A DNA stretch of 64,000 nt from assembly GCA_016721305.1 (NCBI GenBank), contig JADKIH010000004.1, positions 1 to 64,000 of the forward strand, given 5' to 3'. Within the stretch, counting starts at the first letter, position 1. Every line of letters begins with the position of its first letter. Position numbers and translations under genes: made by a program. Of the stretch, positions 38,001 through 47,040 are shown piece after piece. Under the pieces are notes generated by a model that was given only the letters and a program-made list of their open reading frames with translations, ran no database searches and was not told where the DNA came from. This DNA is from Bacteroidota bacterium (lineage in GTDB: Bacteria; Bacteroidota; Bacteroidia; AKYH767-A; 2013-40CM-41-45).

Positions 38001-40697
38001 TTAATCTTTTTTTACTATTTTCATTTTACTTACGCCTTTTGTATTCGAGATGCGAACCATATACTCTCCGGCTGAAAGATTGCTTCCTTCGTCGAAAGTA
38101 AATGTGTTGTGTCCCTGAACAGCGTATTGGTATTTTTTGAAAACAGCTTTTCCGTTTGAATCAATCAACTCTACTGCTACATCACCATTTTTATCTGAGT
38201 AATATTCGGCAGTAAATAATGAGTGAAATGGATTTGGCCCTAAGCGTTGAATGTTTACTGATGTAAGAGTTGTGTTCTCTGATTGTACGTGTACTTTTTC
38301 AGATGTGCTGACAATCGATTTTCCATCGAATGTAGTCTGACGTAATCGGTAAAACGAAACTCCTTGTGAAGGTTGACGATCTTCGAAAGTATATTTTTGC
38401 ATTTCTATGCTGGTTCCTGCTCCTTTAACCGTTCCGATTGATTTGAATTCGGTTCCGTTTTCTGATCGTTCTATCGTGAAGTAGTCGTTGTTGTGCTCTG
38501 TTGCCATGGCCCATGTTAACACAACTTGTTTGTTCTTTACCATTGTTTGGAAGTAAATCAATTCAGCAGGTAATGAGTTTGAATTGTCGGATGCAATTCC
38601 AAACATCCCAAAGCCGGTAAGTCCTGTACGAATAACCTGTGCACTTTCATTGCTTCCTGTCGCCGGTGCATGCTTTCCACTAGCCGTCCATGCCGAATAA
38701 GATGAAGGGCGATTTACAACATGTAGCTTACTGAAATCCTGAATTCCGGGGAAGCCGTTAGACTGTAGCTTTAAATCGAACTCTCCGCCTTCGTATGACT
38801 GTGAAGAAAGAAATGACCAATATGCATATCCAACATTTTGCAATACATCTTTCGAATCGCTCATTGGCATTCCTAATGTGTTCACATTTCCAATCGAGAA
38901 GCTACATGAAATAATTCCGGCGTGCGTCGGTGCTTTTGTGAAATTGATGCTTGCTGTATTGTCAAATTTATCACTTCCTACTGGGAAACCGATTTCACCC
39001 TTGAAAGCCGGATTTACCCAACGATTCAGTTGTCCAATCACATGTCCTTCGACCTGGCGAATAGATCCTGTGTTTCTTTCTCCTGTTCCAAGTGTGATCG
39101 AATTGTTATTTGTAATCCAGTTTCCGCTGAGTAAGTTAAGTGTTCCTGATACACTGACTGAATTTGACAGCGTACAGTTTTTCTCATTATTCAAAGTCAG
39201 ATTATGAACTTTGGTTGGAAGACCACTACCTGTAATCTGTGGTGTATTGCTATTGAAAGTGTAATCGGCTTCAGGCGAAAAATAACGTGCACCCTGAACC
39301 TGGATATTTCCCTTCATCTCTGATTGTGAAATTCCATCGGGTGATCCTGCTAAAATTGCTGCTCCATCGTTCAAACGGAAACTGCCGGTGCCGCTTAATG
39401 TGTAATTATCCAGACGCAATGTTGCTCCTTGGCAAACGTTGAAGTCTATTTTGTTTTTAGTGTTCTCATTTGTCACTGCAAACTGAATACGTTGCTTGCC
39501 ATTGAAATTAACTTCGGCTCCCGCCACTAGTGAGTGTTCTGTGATTAGACCGGTTCCTGTGACAGAAAAATTACCGCCAACATTTACAATGCCTTTTGTT
39601 ACTGATTCGGTTTTGCTTTCGTTTAAATTCAAACTTCCACCTGTAATCGTCATGTCGTTTTTGATCGACATAACTGTGTTGCTCTTCGATGTAGATGAAT
39701 TGAAATTGAATGTACCTGAGTACATGGAGAAAGAGCCGTTTACAATTACTATGTGCGACGAGATCGGGTTTGTTGTCAGAATGCCACCCTTTACAATAAG
39801 GTCTTCACCTAGTGTGGTTGTAGTACTTGAGCTCAATCGGTTGAAGCATATTGACTGACTTCCTGTGCTCTCAAGAATAAAACTATTTTGAATAGAAGTA
39901 ATCTGTCCGTTTAAATCAATTGGCTTTGCCTGTGATTGACAGTTCCATTTTACGCTTCCAAAATTCTGATTAATATGATCGGGAAGAGTGGTAGTGACAC
40001 CGGAAATTTCACAAGTCGATTTTGGTTCCCAATTAGCTACAGGTAAACTTCCGCCATCAAAATGATGTACGTATGTTCCGGTTGCTCCGATTGTCAGTTG
40101 TTTGGCATCAATTGGAAACTGACCTCCTTCATTGACAAATGTACCGGTAATTTCAATCTGACCTTTTAAATCAATCTCTCCGGATTCTTTTAAAATTAGT
40201 GACTTTGAAATTTCTGATTGAGAATTCTCTGCCGTATTCAAATTTCCACTAACTTCTAATTCGCCATTAACACGCAAATCGGTTCCGTTTCCATTTTGAA
40301 CATTCAAAGTTCCATTCAGTACTTCCAGTTTTGCTCCTTCGTCAACGATAATCTGATCAGCTTCCACCTTAGTTGAAATGACAACTGTATGGCCTGATCT
40401 GATTTCAATTGAATTACTTGTTGCATTGGGAGGAGTGTTTGTCGGTCCCCATTGACTACCATCGTATTTTTCCCAGATATGAGCCGTTTGCCAGCTTCCT
40501 GAACTTACCGTGCGGTAATCATTCTGAAATGCTGCCATCGCTTGCTCGCTCTGACCAAATTGAAAGTAGATTAACAAGCCTGTTATCGCTGCACCTGCTA
40601 TCGAGCTGGTTGCAATAAACAATTGCTTGTAAGAGATACGCTGACGCTGACGTCGACTAATTCGGATTCTTCCGGAAGATTTCATGATGCCACTCAT
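38001..40697 (-). CDS. Large T9SS-exported beta-rich surface protein
   Basis: About 898 aa from ATG 40697 (MSGIMKSSGRIR); ATG 40685 is an alternative. A strongly basic N-terminus (RISRRQRQR) precedes one hydrophobic segment (SSIAGAAITGLLIYF), acting as an export signal. A segment with GSWQTAHIWEKYDG and IEIRSGHTVVIS follows, typical of Bacteroidetes surface proteins with a right-handed beta-helix. Many VxGxLNxxSG-like strands fill residues 130-560. The region near 700-790 is Fn3-like (VLTWAMATEHNNDYFTIERSENG). The end is a T9SS type A domain (LGPNPFHSLFTAEYY ... MKIVKKD). No enzymatic motif is seen; likely a structural or adhesive surface protein. Confidence 0.85.
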   Translation of the reverse strand: MSGIMKSSGRIRISRRQRQRISYKQLFIATSSIAGAAITGLLIYFQFGQSEQAMAAFQNDYRTVSSGSWQTAHIWEKYDGSQWGPTNTPPNATSNSIEIRSGHTVVISTKVEADQIIVDEGAKLEVLNGTLNVQNGNGTDLRVNGELEVSGNLNTAENSQSEISKSLILKESGEIDLKGQIEITGTFVNEGGQFPIDAKQLTIGATGTYVHHFDGGSLPVANWEPKSTCEISGVTTTLPDHINQNFGSVKWNCQSQAKPIDLNGQITSIQNSFILESTGSQSICFNRLSSSTTTTLGEDLIVKGGILTTNPISSHIVIVNGSFSMYSGTFNFNSSTSKSNTVMSIKNDMTITGGSLNLNESKTESVTKGIVNVGGNFSVTGTGLITEHSLVAGAEVNFNGKQRIQFAVTNENTKNKIDFNVCQGATLRLDNYTLSGTGSFRLNDGAAILAGSPDGISQSEMKGNIQVQGARYFSPEADYTFNSNTPQITGSGLPTKVHNLTLNNEKNCTLSNSVSVSGTLNLLSGNWITNNNSITLGTGERNTGSIRQVEGHVIGQLNRWVNPAFKGEIGFPVGSDKFDNTASINFTKAPTHAGIISCSFSIGNVNTLGMPMSDSKDVLQNVGYAYWSFLSSQSYEGGEFDLKLQSNGFPGIQDFSKLHVVNRPSSYSAWTASGKHAPATGSNESAQVIRTGLTGFGMFGIASDNSNSLPAELIYFQTMVKNKQVVLTWAMATEHNNDYFTIERSENGTEFKSIGTVKGAGTSIEMQKYTFEDRQPSQGVSFYRLRQTTFDGKSIVSTSEKVHVQSENTTLTSVNIQRLGPNPFHSLFTAEYYSDKNGDVAVELIDSNGKAVFKKYQYAVQGHNTFTFDEGSNLSAGEYMVRISNTKGVSKMKIVKKD

Positions 40698-41052
40698 TTT
40701 TAAATTCAAAATGGTGTACGCTCATATAAAGAGATCCTCCGGCGGACTTTCAGCCAAATGTCTCTTTTGTAAGATTCAGTGTAATTTCTTCAGGCTTTTT
40801 CACCATGCTGAAAAGGATGGATTAAATGGTCTTAATCAAAGGAAGAACCAATTAAGCCTTCCATAAGCTCTCTTTTGCCCTGAAAATGGCTATTTCTTTA
40901 AAGTTGATCTTACTTTTTGGATTGATGGCGGCAAGGATAATAGCCCAAAATACCATGATTCATTTCCTGAAACTTGTAAGGTATTTCGGGAAATGTGGCC
41001 GGAACAGTGTCTTTTACCCAGGAATCAGACAAATACTTACAAATCTTAGAAA
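40698..41052. other. Gene-free interval
   Basis: A 355-bp gap holding the upstream region of the large T9SS gene. Two short plus-strand frames (40684-40866 and 40886-41119) have no family resemblance, signal peptide or repeat and are not supported as genes. I see no clear terminator or operator. Confidence 0.5.
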
Positions 41053-41583
41053 TCAGCCTGAGATTAAATCGTCAATGGCGTCGAGCTTTTCATCGGTAAA
41101 TGCACCGTTGGTCCGGTAAACGATTTTTCCGGTGGCATCAAAAAGTATGAAATGAGGCTGATTGTCCTGAGGAATTGAAAGGGAATTCAGAGCTTCTTTA
41201 TTGTCACCCGTTACAAAAAGAATGTGTGGGCGAATGTCTAACTGTGTGTTTTCGTTAAAACGGGCCTTTACCTTATCAGCGAAAATTTTCGTACCGGTAA
41301 TTACCGGAATGAAATATAAGTTCACATCAAAAGCATCGTCCATCAACCCTGATTTGGCAATAAACTTTTGATACAACGGATCCAACCATCCTTCTAACTC
41401 TTGCTGGGCTTTTGTAGAGGATGCAACACAAATTAACGTGAATTTCCCTTTTGTGTCATTCGGAATGGTAATAATGTCTTTGTTGAGGCTTTCACATGCT
41501 ACAGGTGTGATCGACTGACAGAAAGCAAACGATGAATGGATCGTTACCATTAACAACAAAATAAATCGAGCGATGGCTTTCAC
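41053..41583 (-). CDS. Exported thioredoxin-fold-like protein without CxxC
   Basis: From the GTG at 41583 the protein has 176 aa and a good signal peptide (KAIARFILLLMVTIHSSFAFCQ). A longer frame from 41673 would overlap the upstream gene by 53 bases and bury the signal, so GTG is preferred. The mature part has a thioredoxin-like layout: FTLICVASSTKAQQELEGWL, then VNLYFIPVITG, and near the end QPHFILFDATGKIVYRTNG, matching the beta3-beta4 region of AhpC/TlpA folds. The usual CxxC is replaced by CVASS, so disulfide exchange is unlikely. Function unknown. Confidence 0.65.
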   Translation of the reverse strand: MKAIARFILLLMVTIHSSFAFCQSITPVACESLNKDIITIPNDTKGKFTLICVASSTKAQQELEGWLDPLYQKFIAKSGLMDDAFDVNLYFIPVITGTKIFADKVKARFNENTQLDIRPHILFVTGDNKEALNSLSIPQDNQPHFILFDATGKIVYRTNGAFTDEKLDAIDDLISG

Positions 41584-41620
41584 GGAGATGAAGTAGGTTG
41601 TTCTGAAACGGAGAAGAAGC

Positions 41621-41977
41621 TTATTTATTGTCTTCGCTTCCCGAAGAGGCTCCGTATTTGGAGAGTGCATCACGGATTCTCATAGTGAAATCTGTAATCC
41701 AGCCTACGAGTTTCTTTTCCAGAACAGACTCTTGCTTTGTCAGAATGCGATGAATGATGATCGATACTGTAGCCATCAAACCGTTTTTCAAAAAGTCGGA
41801 TTTAGCAAAGTGAATGCCTGTTACCGAAGAAAGCGTTCGGAAAATGATGTTCTCCGGACGAAAATCTTCGCGAACAGCTTTGAGGCCAACGCGGATCTTT
41901 TCCTCTTCTACTTCGAGTTCTGATTGCAGTCGGACGATTTCTTCGCGTAACTGCCTTGCGTTTTCAATTGTCCTCAT
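41621..41977 (-). CDS. Small protein with coiled-coil N-terminus, unknown
   Basis: A 118-aa protein. Residues 1-40 are charged and helical (ARQLREEIVRLQSELEVEEE), likely a coiled coil. Residues 60-85 contain a weakly hydrophobic stretch (NGLMATVSIIIHRILT). The ATG overlaps the stop of the broken holin-like gene by 14 bases, so the two were probably co-translated. Pairs of a YqjE/holin-like protein with a small helical protein are common envelope-stress loci in bacteria, but I do not recognise this family precisely. Confidence 0.65.
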   Translation of the reverse strand: MRTIENARQLREEIVRLQSELEVEEEKIRVGLKAVREDFRPENIIFRTLSSVTGIHFAKSDFLKNGLMATVSIIIHRILTKQESVLEKKLVGWITDFTMRIRDALSKYGASSGSEDNK

Positions 41978-42316
41978 CTTTGTTCAGCATTTTACGGATG
42001 AATAAATTTGTCATCGGTGTACCAACCCAGACTTTGCGACCTGCATATAGAATGACAGACAAAACGAAATAGATTCCGGCAACAGATAAAAATCCTAAAG
42101 CTATATCGCCTAATCGCTGGCCCAGATAATAAGCGAGAGTGCTGTGCTGGCGAAAAAATGATCAGTCCGAAAAAATCAGCAACAAAAACCTACCGTTGCC
42201 GCACTGGCTAATTTACTTCCTTGCTCTACTGCCTGAAGCTTACTCAATTCTAACCTCGTGTCGACGTAATCTTTTACATCAGCAAAAAGTTTCTCGATGT
42301 TGTTTTCGTCTTCCAT
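41964..42316 (-). pseudogene. Phage-holin-family (YqjE-like) membrane protein, broken by four homopolymer deletions
   Basis: Starting at ATG 42316 the frame reads MEDENNIEKLFADVKDY ... LASAATVGF and then hits a stop. Adding one T back to each of four minus-strand T runs between 42190 and 42125 restores LLLIFFGLIIFFASTAL, then LYYLGQRLGDIALGFLS, then YFVLSVILYAGRKVW, and finally FIRKMLNKDED with a stop at 41964-41966. The restored product (about 118 aa) has two membrane helices and an amphipathic N-terminus, as in PF07332-type proteins. Four same-type deletions within 70 bases point to sequencing error rather than decay. Confidence 0.75.
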
Positions 42317-42324
42317 AAAGCATT

Positions 42325-42386
42325 AGAATTATGAATTCAAAATTTAGAATTCATAATATTTAGAATTCTAAATTTTGAATTTTGAA
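42325..42386. repeat. AT-rich GAATTC/TTAGAATT palindromic repeats
   Basis: Alternating aattatgaattc, aaaatttagaattc and their complements form overlapping palindromes between the holin-like gene and the regulator at 42387. Similar short AT-rich repeats are at 57789-57822 and about 30278-30315. They may form transcript-end hairpins. Confidence 0.6.
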
Positions 42387-43442
42387 TTAGTTCTTAAGTT
42401 TCCCCAATCGCTCGTTATTCAGAATGTAAATCTGTTTATCACGAATGTCGATCAGTTTCTCTTCTTTGAAATCGGAGAGTGTGCGAATTACCGATTCCGT
42501 TGCCGTGCCTACGATACTTGCTAAGTCTTCACGACTTACAGAGAAAGGAAGATTTTCTCCATCTTTCTGATAACGTAATTGTAAAATCAATAAAGCATCA
42601 GCAACGCGTTTGCGAACTGAATTGTAAGCAAGATTCATCAAACGTTCTTCTGTTTCAGTGAGATTGTTTGACAACATGCGAATAAATTTCGCTGCCACAT
42701 CGCGATTACTGTAGAGTAGGGCAAAGAAATCCTGACGCGGAATGATGCTTACTTCGCAATCTTCCAACGCTTCGGCTGATTCACGATATTCATCGTTCTC
42801 AATCAAATCTGTATAACCGATAAATTCACCTTCCTGGTGAATCGAAGTGATTAACTCTTTTCCTTCTTCGTGAGTTTTGAAAGTTTTTACTTTACCGCGA
42901 TTGATAAAAACGATACCTGCCGGTTCATCACCTTCCATGTAAATCATTTCTTTCTTGCGATAATGTAAAACCTTACGCTCTTTTGAAAGCTTCTGCAATT
43001 CAGTAAGTCCTTTTGCTGCCGTGAGGAATTCATCCAACCCTTCAACGTTCTTGCTGAATTCTTTCTTGAAAAGAGAATTCTTTTTCAAACGGGTCTCAAT
43101 TGCATTGAGCAATTCCATTTCTTCAAACGGTTTTGTCAGATAATCATCGGCTCCCATGCTCATTCCTTTACGTAAATCAGCCTTTTCAGCTTTAGCAGTA
43201 AGGAAAATGAAAGGTATACCTGCTGTTGAATGGTTTTTTCCTAATAGGTACAAAACTCCGTATCCGTCCAAATCCGGCATCATGATATCGCAAATAATGA
43301 GATCCGGCATTTCTGCAGCAGCTTTCTCTACCCCGGCCTTTCCATTAGGTGCTGTTACGACCTGGTAATTGGCCAGTTCCAGGATTTCTGCAGTATTCTC
43401 CCGCATTTCCTTATTATCTTCTATAAGCAGAATCTTCTTCAT
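42387..43442 (-). CDS. Receiver-CRP/FNR fusion transcription regulator
   Basis: A 351-aa regulator. Residues 1-120 are a two-component receiver with phospho-acceptor D52 (CDIMMPD) and K104 (YLTKPF). Residues about 160-270 form a cNMP-binding beta-roll (GEFIGYTDLIENDEYRESAEALEDCEVSIIP). Residues about 280-345 are a Crp-type winged helix with SREDLASIVG and a recognition helix TESVIRTLS that keeps the Glu and Arg used by CRP/FNR. No FNR-type cysteine cluster is visible, so oxygen sensing would come through phosphorylation. The partner histidine kinase is encoded immediately upstream (9 bases). FNR-like palindromes at 50800 and 51041 are candidate targets. Confidence 0.9.
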   Translation of the reverse strand: MKKILLIEDNKEMRENTAEILELANYQVVTAPNGKAGVEKAAAEMPDLIICDIMMPDLDGYGVLYLLGKNHSTAGIPFIFLTAKAEKADLRKGMSMGADDYLTKPFEEMELLNAIETRLKKNSLFKKEFSKNVEGLDEFLTAAKGLTELQKLSKERKVLHYRKKEMIYMEGDEPAGIVFINRGKVKTFKTHEEGKELITSIHQEGEFIGYTDLIENDEYRESAEALEDCEVSIIPRQDFFALLYSNRDVAAKFIRMLSNNLTETEERLMNLAYNSVRKRVADALLILQLRYQKDGENLPFSVSREDLASIVGTATESVIRTLSDFKEEKLIDIRDKQIYILNNERLGKLKN

Positions 43443-43451
43443 AGTCTTTTC

Positions 43452-45350
43452 TTAGTGTGGCAAAATTATAATAAATGTCGTTCCCTTTTCAACTGAGCTC
43501 TCAAAGGTTATAGTTCCTTTCATGAGTTCAACGTATCTTTTTACAATGTTGAGCCCCAATCCGGTACCCTGAATGGCCGTTACATTGCCCGCCCTGAAGA
43601 AGCGGTCAAATAAATGAGGCTGATCGGCTTCGGGGATTCCAATGCCCTGATCAGCTACTTTAATCGTAATATTCTCATCAACACACAAATATATGCTGAT
43701 TTCGGCACCTTCCGGTGAGTATTTTATGGCATTGTTGACCAGATTGATCATTATGTGACGCATAAGTTGCTTGTCACCATCAATCATGTTCTTTCCTTCA
43801 TGCTTTAACTTGATAAGCTGCCCCGATTTAGACACGGCTTGCATCTCTTCACAGAGTTCTTCAATGAACTCGACGAAATTTAATGGTGCCAGATGGACAT
43901 CGGTTTTTCCGGCTTCCAGTTTTTCCAAAGAAAGGAAATCGTTCAGGATCTCCGTGAGGTTTTTTACCGATGAACGAATTCGATCGATGTGTCGGTTTCG
44001 CTTATCCAGATCGTCAGTTTTTTCATACTTCGCAATGAGTGAAACGGACGTTAAAATTGTACTTAACGGTGTACGGAACTCATGAGAGGCAATACTCACA
44101 AACTTCGACTTCATTTCATTCAGCTCTTTCTCTTTTTCAAGTGAAGTTCTGATTTCAATTTCCGCATTTTTTAATTCGGTGACATTCTGGATAACGAGAA
44201 GGATCTCTTTGATAAAACCTTTTGTATCGGGTAGGGGAACGGCATTCACAACATACGTGTCGTCCTGATGAGGTAATTCAAAATGTGTACTTGCCCACCC
44301 AAATACACTGATCAGTTTCTTTTCAAGTTCTTCCGACAGTAAAAATAATTCAATTGTGCTGAGTCGTTTCCCTGCTAAATGATCGCGCTTCCATCCTAAA
44401 TTCTCCAGCTCTTTTCCATCAATAAAAACAATTTTCAACTGACGATCAACAACACAGATAATTCCGTCGGGAAAGTTCCTCGCAATTGTACTGTATAGCC
44501 GTTCACTGTCTCTCAGTGCTTCTTCCATTATCCGGCGTTCCTGCATTTCTGCTGAAATGCTCTTATTGGCTTTTTCCAATGATGTATTCGCCTCTTCCGA
44601 AGCCTTGGTACGTTCTATCACGCGTTTCTCCAAATCTTCCTGTGCTCTTGCAATGAGATCTTCCTGTAATTTCCGTTCAGTGATATCGATGATAAAGCTG
44701 ATGATGAATAGTTCCGATTTATTCCGGAAAGATGAAAGGCTGATTTCAACAGGGAATTCACTCCCGTCGCTCCGAAGTGCATACAAATTCATCCCTTTGC
44801 CCATCGATCGGTTGTGAACTTCACTGTAAAATTTTGAACGGTGCTGCGGATGACCTGCCGAAAAACGACGTGGCACTAAATCTTCAATTTTTTTTCCGGG
44901 CAAGTCACCGTATTCGTACCCGAATTGCTCGCATGATCGAGGATTGGCCATGACGATTATTCCTTTGCTATTGGAAATAATAATTCCTTCCGTAGCATTC
45001 AGAAACATGGCGTTCAAATTTTCTGTGCTCTTAATTAGATTTTCCTGCGAAGCTTTGTACTTGATAATGGCAAAGGTAAAGGCCCAGACGAAAAAAATCG
45101 GATAGACAAAAGTTGGTACGGCCTCCGTTTGAAATTCAAATTGATGATTAATAAAATAGGCTATTAAAATCAAGGCAGTCATCACTACACTTGAATCAAA
45201 TGTACTCCGGTTTCCGGGAATCCAGATTGTTAACAAAACAATCAGTGAGTACACAAATTCCAAACGGTATTGAGTAGGCAGTGTACACGTTGCTATAAAA
45301 ATCAACGCGCCTAAAAGAAAGCCTAATATCTTAATGTTTCTATCGTTCAT
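43452..45350 (-). CDS. Membrane PAS-domain hybrid-less sensor histidine kinase
   Basis: A 632-aa kinase. Residues 1-95 have about four membrane segments. A PAS domain follows at about 105-225 (ATEGIIISNSKGIIVMANPRSCEQFGYE), then a coiled coil (230-275), then a second PAS at about 280-390. HisKA is near 410 with the phospho-accepting histidine in SIASHEFRTPLSTI. The HATPase domain shows the N box NLVNNAIKYSPEG, G1 DQGIGIPEAD, F box FDRFF and G2 GTGLGLNIVKRYVE. It probably phosphorylates the receiver-CRP regulator encoded 9 bases downstream. Location beside a universal stress protein gene and 3 kb from the cbb3 locus suggests redox or oxygen response, by inference. Confidence 0.9.
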   Translation of the reverse strand: MNDRNIKILGFLLGALIFIATCTLPTQYRLEFVYSLIVLLTIWIPGNRSTFDSSVVMTALILIAYFINHQFEFQTEAVPTFVYPIFFVWAFTFAIIKYKASQENLIKSTENLNAMFLNATEGIIISNSKGIIVMANPRSCEQFGYEYGDLPGKKIEDLVPRRFSAGHPQHRSKFYSEVHNRSMGKGMNLYALRSDGSEFPVEISLSSFRNKSELFIISFIIDITERKLQEDLIARAQEDLEKRVIERTKASEEANTSLEKANKSISAEMQERRIMEEALRDSERLYSTIARNFPDGIICVVDRQLKIVFIDGKELENLGWKRDHLAGKRLSTIELFLLSEELEKKLISVFGWASTHFELPHQDDTYVVNAVPLPDTKGFIKEILLVIQNVTELKNAEIEIRTSLEKEKELNEMKSKFVSIASHEFRTPLSTILTSVSLIAKYEKTDDLDKRNRHIDRIRSSVKNLTEILNDFLSLEKLEAGKTDVHLAPLNFVEFIEELCEEMQAVSKSGQLIKLKHEGKNMIDGDKQLMRHIMINLVNNAIKYSPEGAEISIYLCVDENITIKVADQGIGIPEADQPHLFDRFFRAGNVTAIQGTGLGLNIVKRYVELMKGTITFESSVEKGTTFIIILPH

Positions 45351-45436
45351 CGCCTGTTCCTAAGATCGGCTAAATTTAATAAATCAAAACAATTTATCAG
45401 TTTTTTGTCAAAGAATGCGAATAATCCCCCCGTAAG

Positions 45437-45450
45437 GTGATGAATGTCAT
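45437..45450. promoter_or_regulatory. Weak CRP/FNR-like inverted repeat upstream of the stress protein gene
   Basis: GTGATGAATGTCAT has the half-sites TGA-N6-TCA expected for a CRP/FNR family protein, 57 bases before the ATG at 45507. Symmetry is imperfect, so this is tentative. Confidence 0.3.
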
Positions 45451-45506
45451 GCGGTAGGGTTGTTTATCAACCTATTTTTGAGTATTGTTCAAGAAGTCTC
45501 ATCTCC

Positions 45507-46382
45507 ATGATAAAATTTGAATCACGGCCTGTAGGAAAGATATTGGTACCCACCGATTTTTCGGAGCCGGCGAACAAAGCTTTAAATTATGCCGCTTCTC
45601 TGGCTGTAGAGTACGGGGCGCAGATCATTCTCTTCCACGTGAATGAAGCTCCCATGCTCGTTGCCTCCGAAATGGCATTTGCCATCGACTATTCTGAGAT
45701 GGATAAAGACATCATGGTCAATCTGGAACAAGAGAAGAAGAAAATTATCGAAAAATACCACTACTCCGAGATAAGTATTGCTTATACAAAAGGAGTGGCT
45801 GCTCTTGAAATTATATCGCTTTCCGAAAAAGAGCATGTCGATATGATCGTTATGGGTGTGAAAGGCAGCAATGTCCTTAATGAGATTCTCATCGGTAGCC
45901 TCACCACTCGGATCATTAGCAAGAGTACTTGTCCTGTGCTGGCTGTTCCTATGGATGCACCTTCGCATAAACCGGATAAAGTTGCCTTCGCGACTAATTT
46001 TAATGATCACGAATTACAATCACTATTCGTTCTCTCCGAAATGATCCGCCCATTTAATGCGGAAATATGCGTTGTTCATGTGTCAGACGGAAAAGAAAGT
46101 CATGCCTCTCACGAGATTCCTGATTTCTTTGTAAAACAGGTTCGGACAAATATCCCTTACGATAAAATTTCTTTCCATACGTCCACGCAGGGTAGTGTCG
46201 AAGATGCACTCGAAAAGTTCATCAAGGACCAAAATATCGATTGGCTGGCTACCGCTAAACGTAAAAGAAACTTCTTCGAACGTCTAACAACCCGAAGCCT
46301 GACTTCTGAACTTGCCTTCCATACGCATGTTCCGCTTCTTGCTTTTCATATTCATATTCCTGAGGGCGTTCCACTGTTTTGA
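45507..46382 (+). CDS. Universal stress protein, tandem UspA domains
   Basis: A 291-aa protein with two USP domains. The first (about residues 8-150) begins KILVPTDFSEPANKALNYA and has the ATP-binding motif G-2x-G-9x-G-S (GVKGSNVLNEILIGS). The second (about 155-290, KVAFATNFNDHELQSLF) lacks that motif and instead reads LATAKRKRNFFERLTTRS. The first ATG at 45444 would add an unrelated N-terminus; ATG 45507 fits the family. Bacteroidetes double-domain Usp proteins are often induced by low oxygen. It is divergent from the PAS kinase, which supports shared control. Confidence 0.88.
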   Translation: MIKFESRPVGKILVPTDFSEPANKALNYAASLAVEYGAQIILFHVNEAPMLVASEMAFAIDYSEMDKDIMVNLEQEKKKIIEKYHYSEISIAYTKGVAALEIISLSEKEHVDMIVMGVKGSNVLNEILIGSLTTRIISKSTCPVLAVPMDAPSHKPDKVAFATNFNDHELQSLFVLSEMIRPFNAEICVVHVSDGKESHASHEIPDFFVKQVRTNIPYDKISFHTSTQGSVEDALEKFIKDQNIDWLATAKRKRNFFERLTTRSLTSELAFHTHVPLLAFHIHIPEGVPLF

Positions 46383-46383
46383 T

Positions 46384-46391
46384 TAACTTTG
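46384..46391 (+). promoter_or_regulatory. Candidate -7 element for queD
   Basis: TAACTTTG matches TAnnTTTG, 28 bases before the queD ATG at 46419 and directly after the stress protein stop. A -33 TTG at usual spacing is not evident. Confidence 0.4.
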
Positions 46392-46418
46392 TCGCAGTTA
46401 GTCAATCCCCAATCTGCT

Positions 46419-46862
46419 ATGAATATCCGCGTCTGCAAAGAATTTACGTTTGAAATGGCTCATGCTTTATATGGCCACGACGGTCCATGCAAAAATATTC
46501 ATGGTCATTCTTATAAACTTTCTGTCGTACTCCTCGGTTCTCCGAAAGAGAAAAAAGAATCAGATTTCGGTATGGTGATGGACTTCTCCGAAATGAAGGA
46601 AATTATCAATCAGGAAGTTGTTCACCATTTTGATCATTCTCTTGTTATAAATAAAGATTACCCTCATGCTATGCCCGATGGTGATGCATTCGGAAAAGTT
46701 CACCGGGTAGGATATCAACCTACATGCGAAAATCTTCTGATCGATATCTGTAACCGTCTCAAAGGAAAATTTCCGCATAATATCCACGTCGTTTCTATCC
46801 GCCTTCGCGAAACGGCAACTTCTTATGCGGAGTGGAATGCGAAGGAGAATATTGCTTTGTAG
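46419..46862 (+). CDS. queD: 6-carboxy-5,6,7,8-tetrahydropterin synthase
   Basis: QueD/PTPS-family enzyme, 147 aa, acting in queuosine (7-deazaguanine) biosynthesis from dihydroneopterin triphosphate. Zinc histidines are in FEMAHALYG and in the HGH of CKNIHGHSYKL. The catalytic cysteine with C-x3-HGH spacing is the QueD type rather than mammalian PTPS. HHFDHSLVIN and the C-terminal RLRETATSYAEW are further family motifs. The upstream in-frame ATG at 46389 lies in the promoter region, so 46419 is chosen. The stop codon TAG forms the first bases of a heptamer repeat array. Confidence 0.93.
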   Translation: MNIRVCKEFTFEMAHALYGHDGPCKNIHGHSYKLSVVLLGSPKEKKESDFGMVMDFSEMKEIINQEVVHHFDHSLVINKDYPHAMPDGDAFGKVHRVGYQPTCENLLIDICNRLKGKFPHNIHVVSIRLRETATSYAEWNAKENIAL

Positions 46863-46968
46863 TTAGTAAGTAGTAATTAGTAAGTAGTAAGTAGTAAGTA
46901 GTAATTAGTAAGTAGTAAGTAGTAAGTAGTAAGTAGTAAGTAGTAATTAGTAAGTAGTAAGTAGTGAG
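46861..46968. repeat. Heptamer array AAGTAGT with AATTAGT variants, about 15 units
   Basis: Seven-base units aagtagt interspersed with aattagt start at the queD stop codon. Together with the next array they fill most of the 377-bp gap 46863-47239. In between, 46969-47040, there is unremarkable AT-rich sequence and no gene. Confidence 0.9.
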
Positions 46969-47040
46969 TTGAGTTTTGGGTATTCTTCCTTTTTAGTTAC
47001 GACTTTATTTGTAAGACCAGTAAGCAGGATTTTTTTACTT

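Noticed and set aside
40684..41119. Two short plus-strand genes
   Set aside because: No ribosome site, family, signal or conserved motif.
41621..42316. Prophage lysis module
   Set aside because: The holin-like name reflects the YqjE family, a chromosomal envelope protein; there are no other phage genes.
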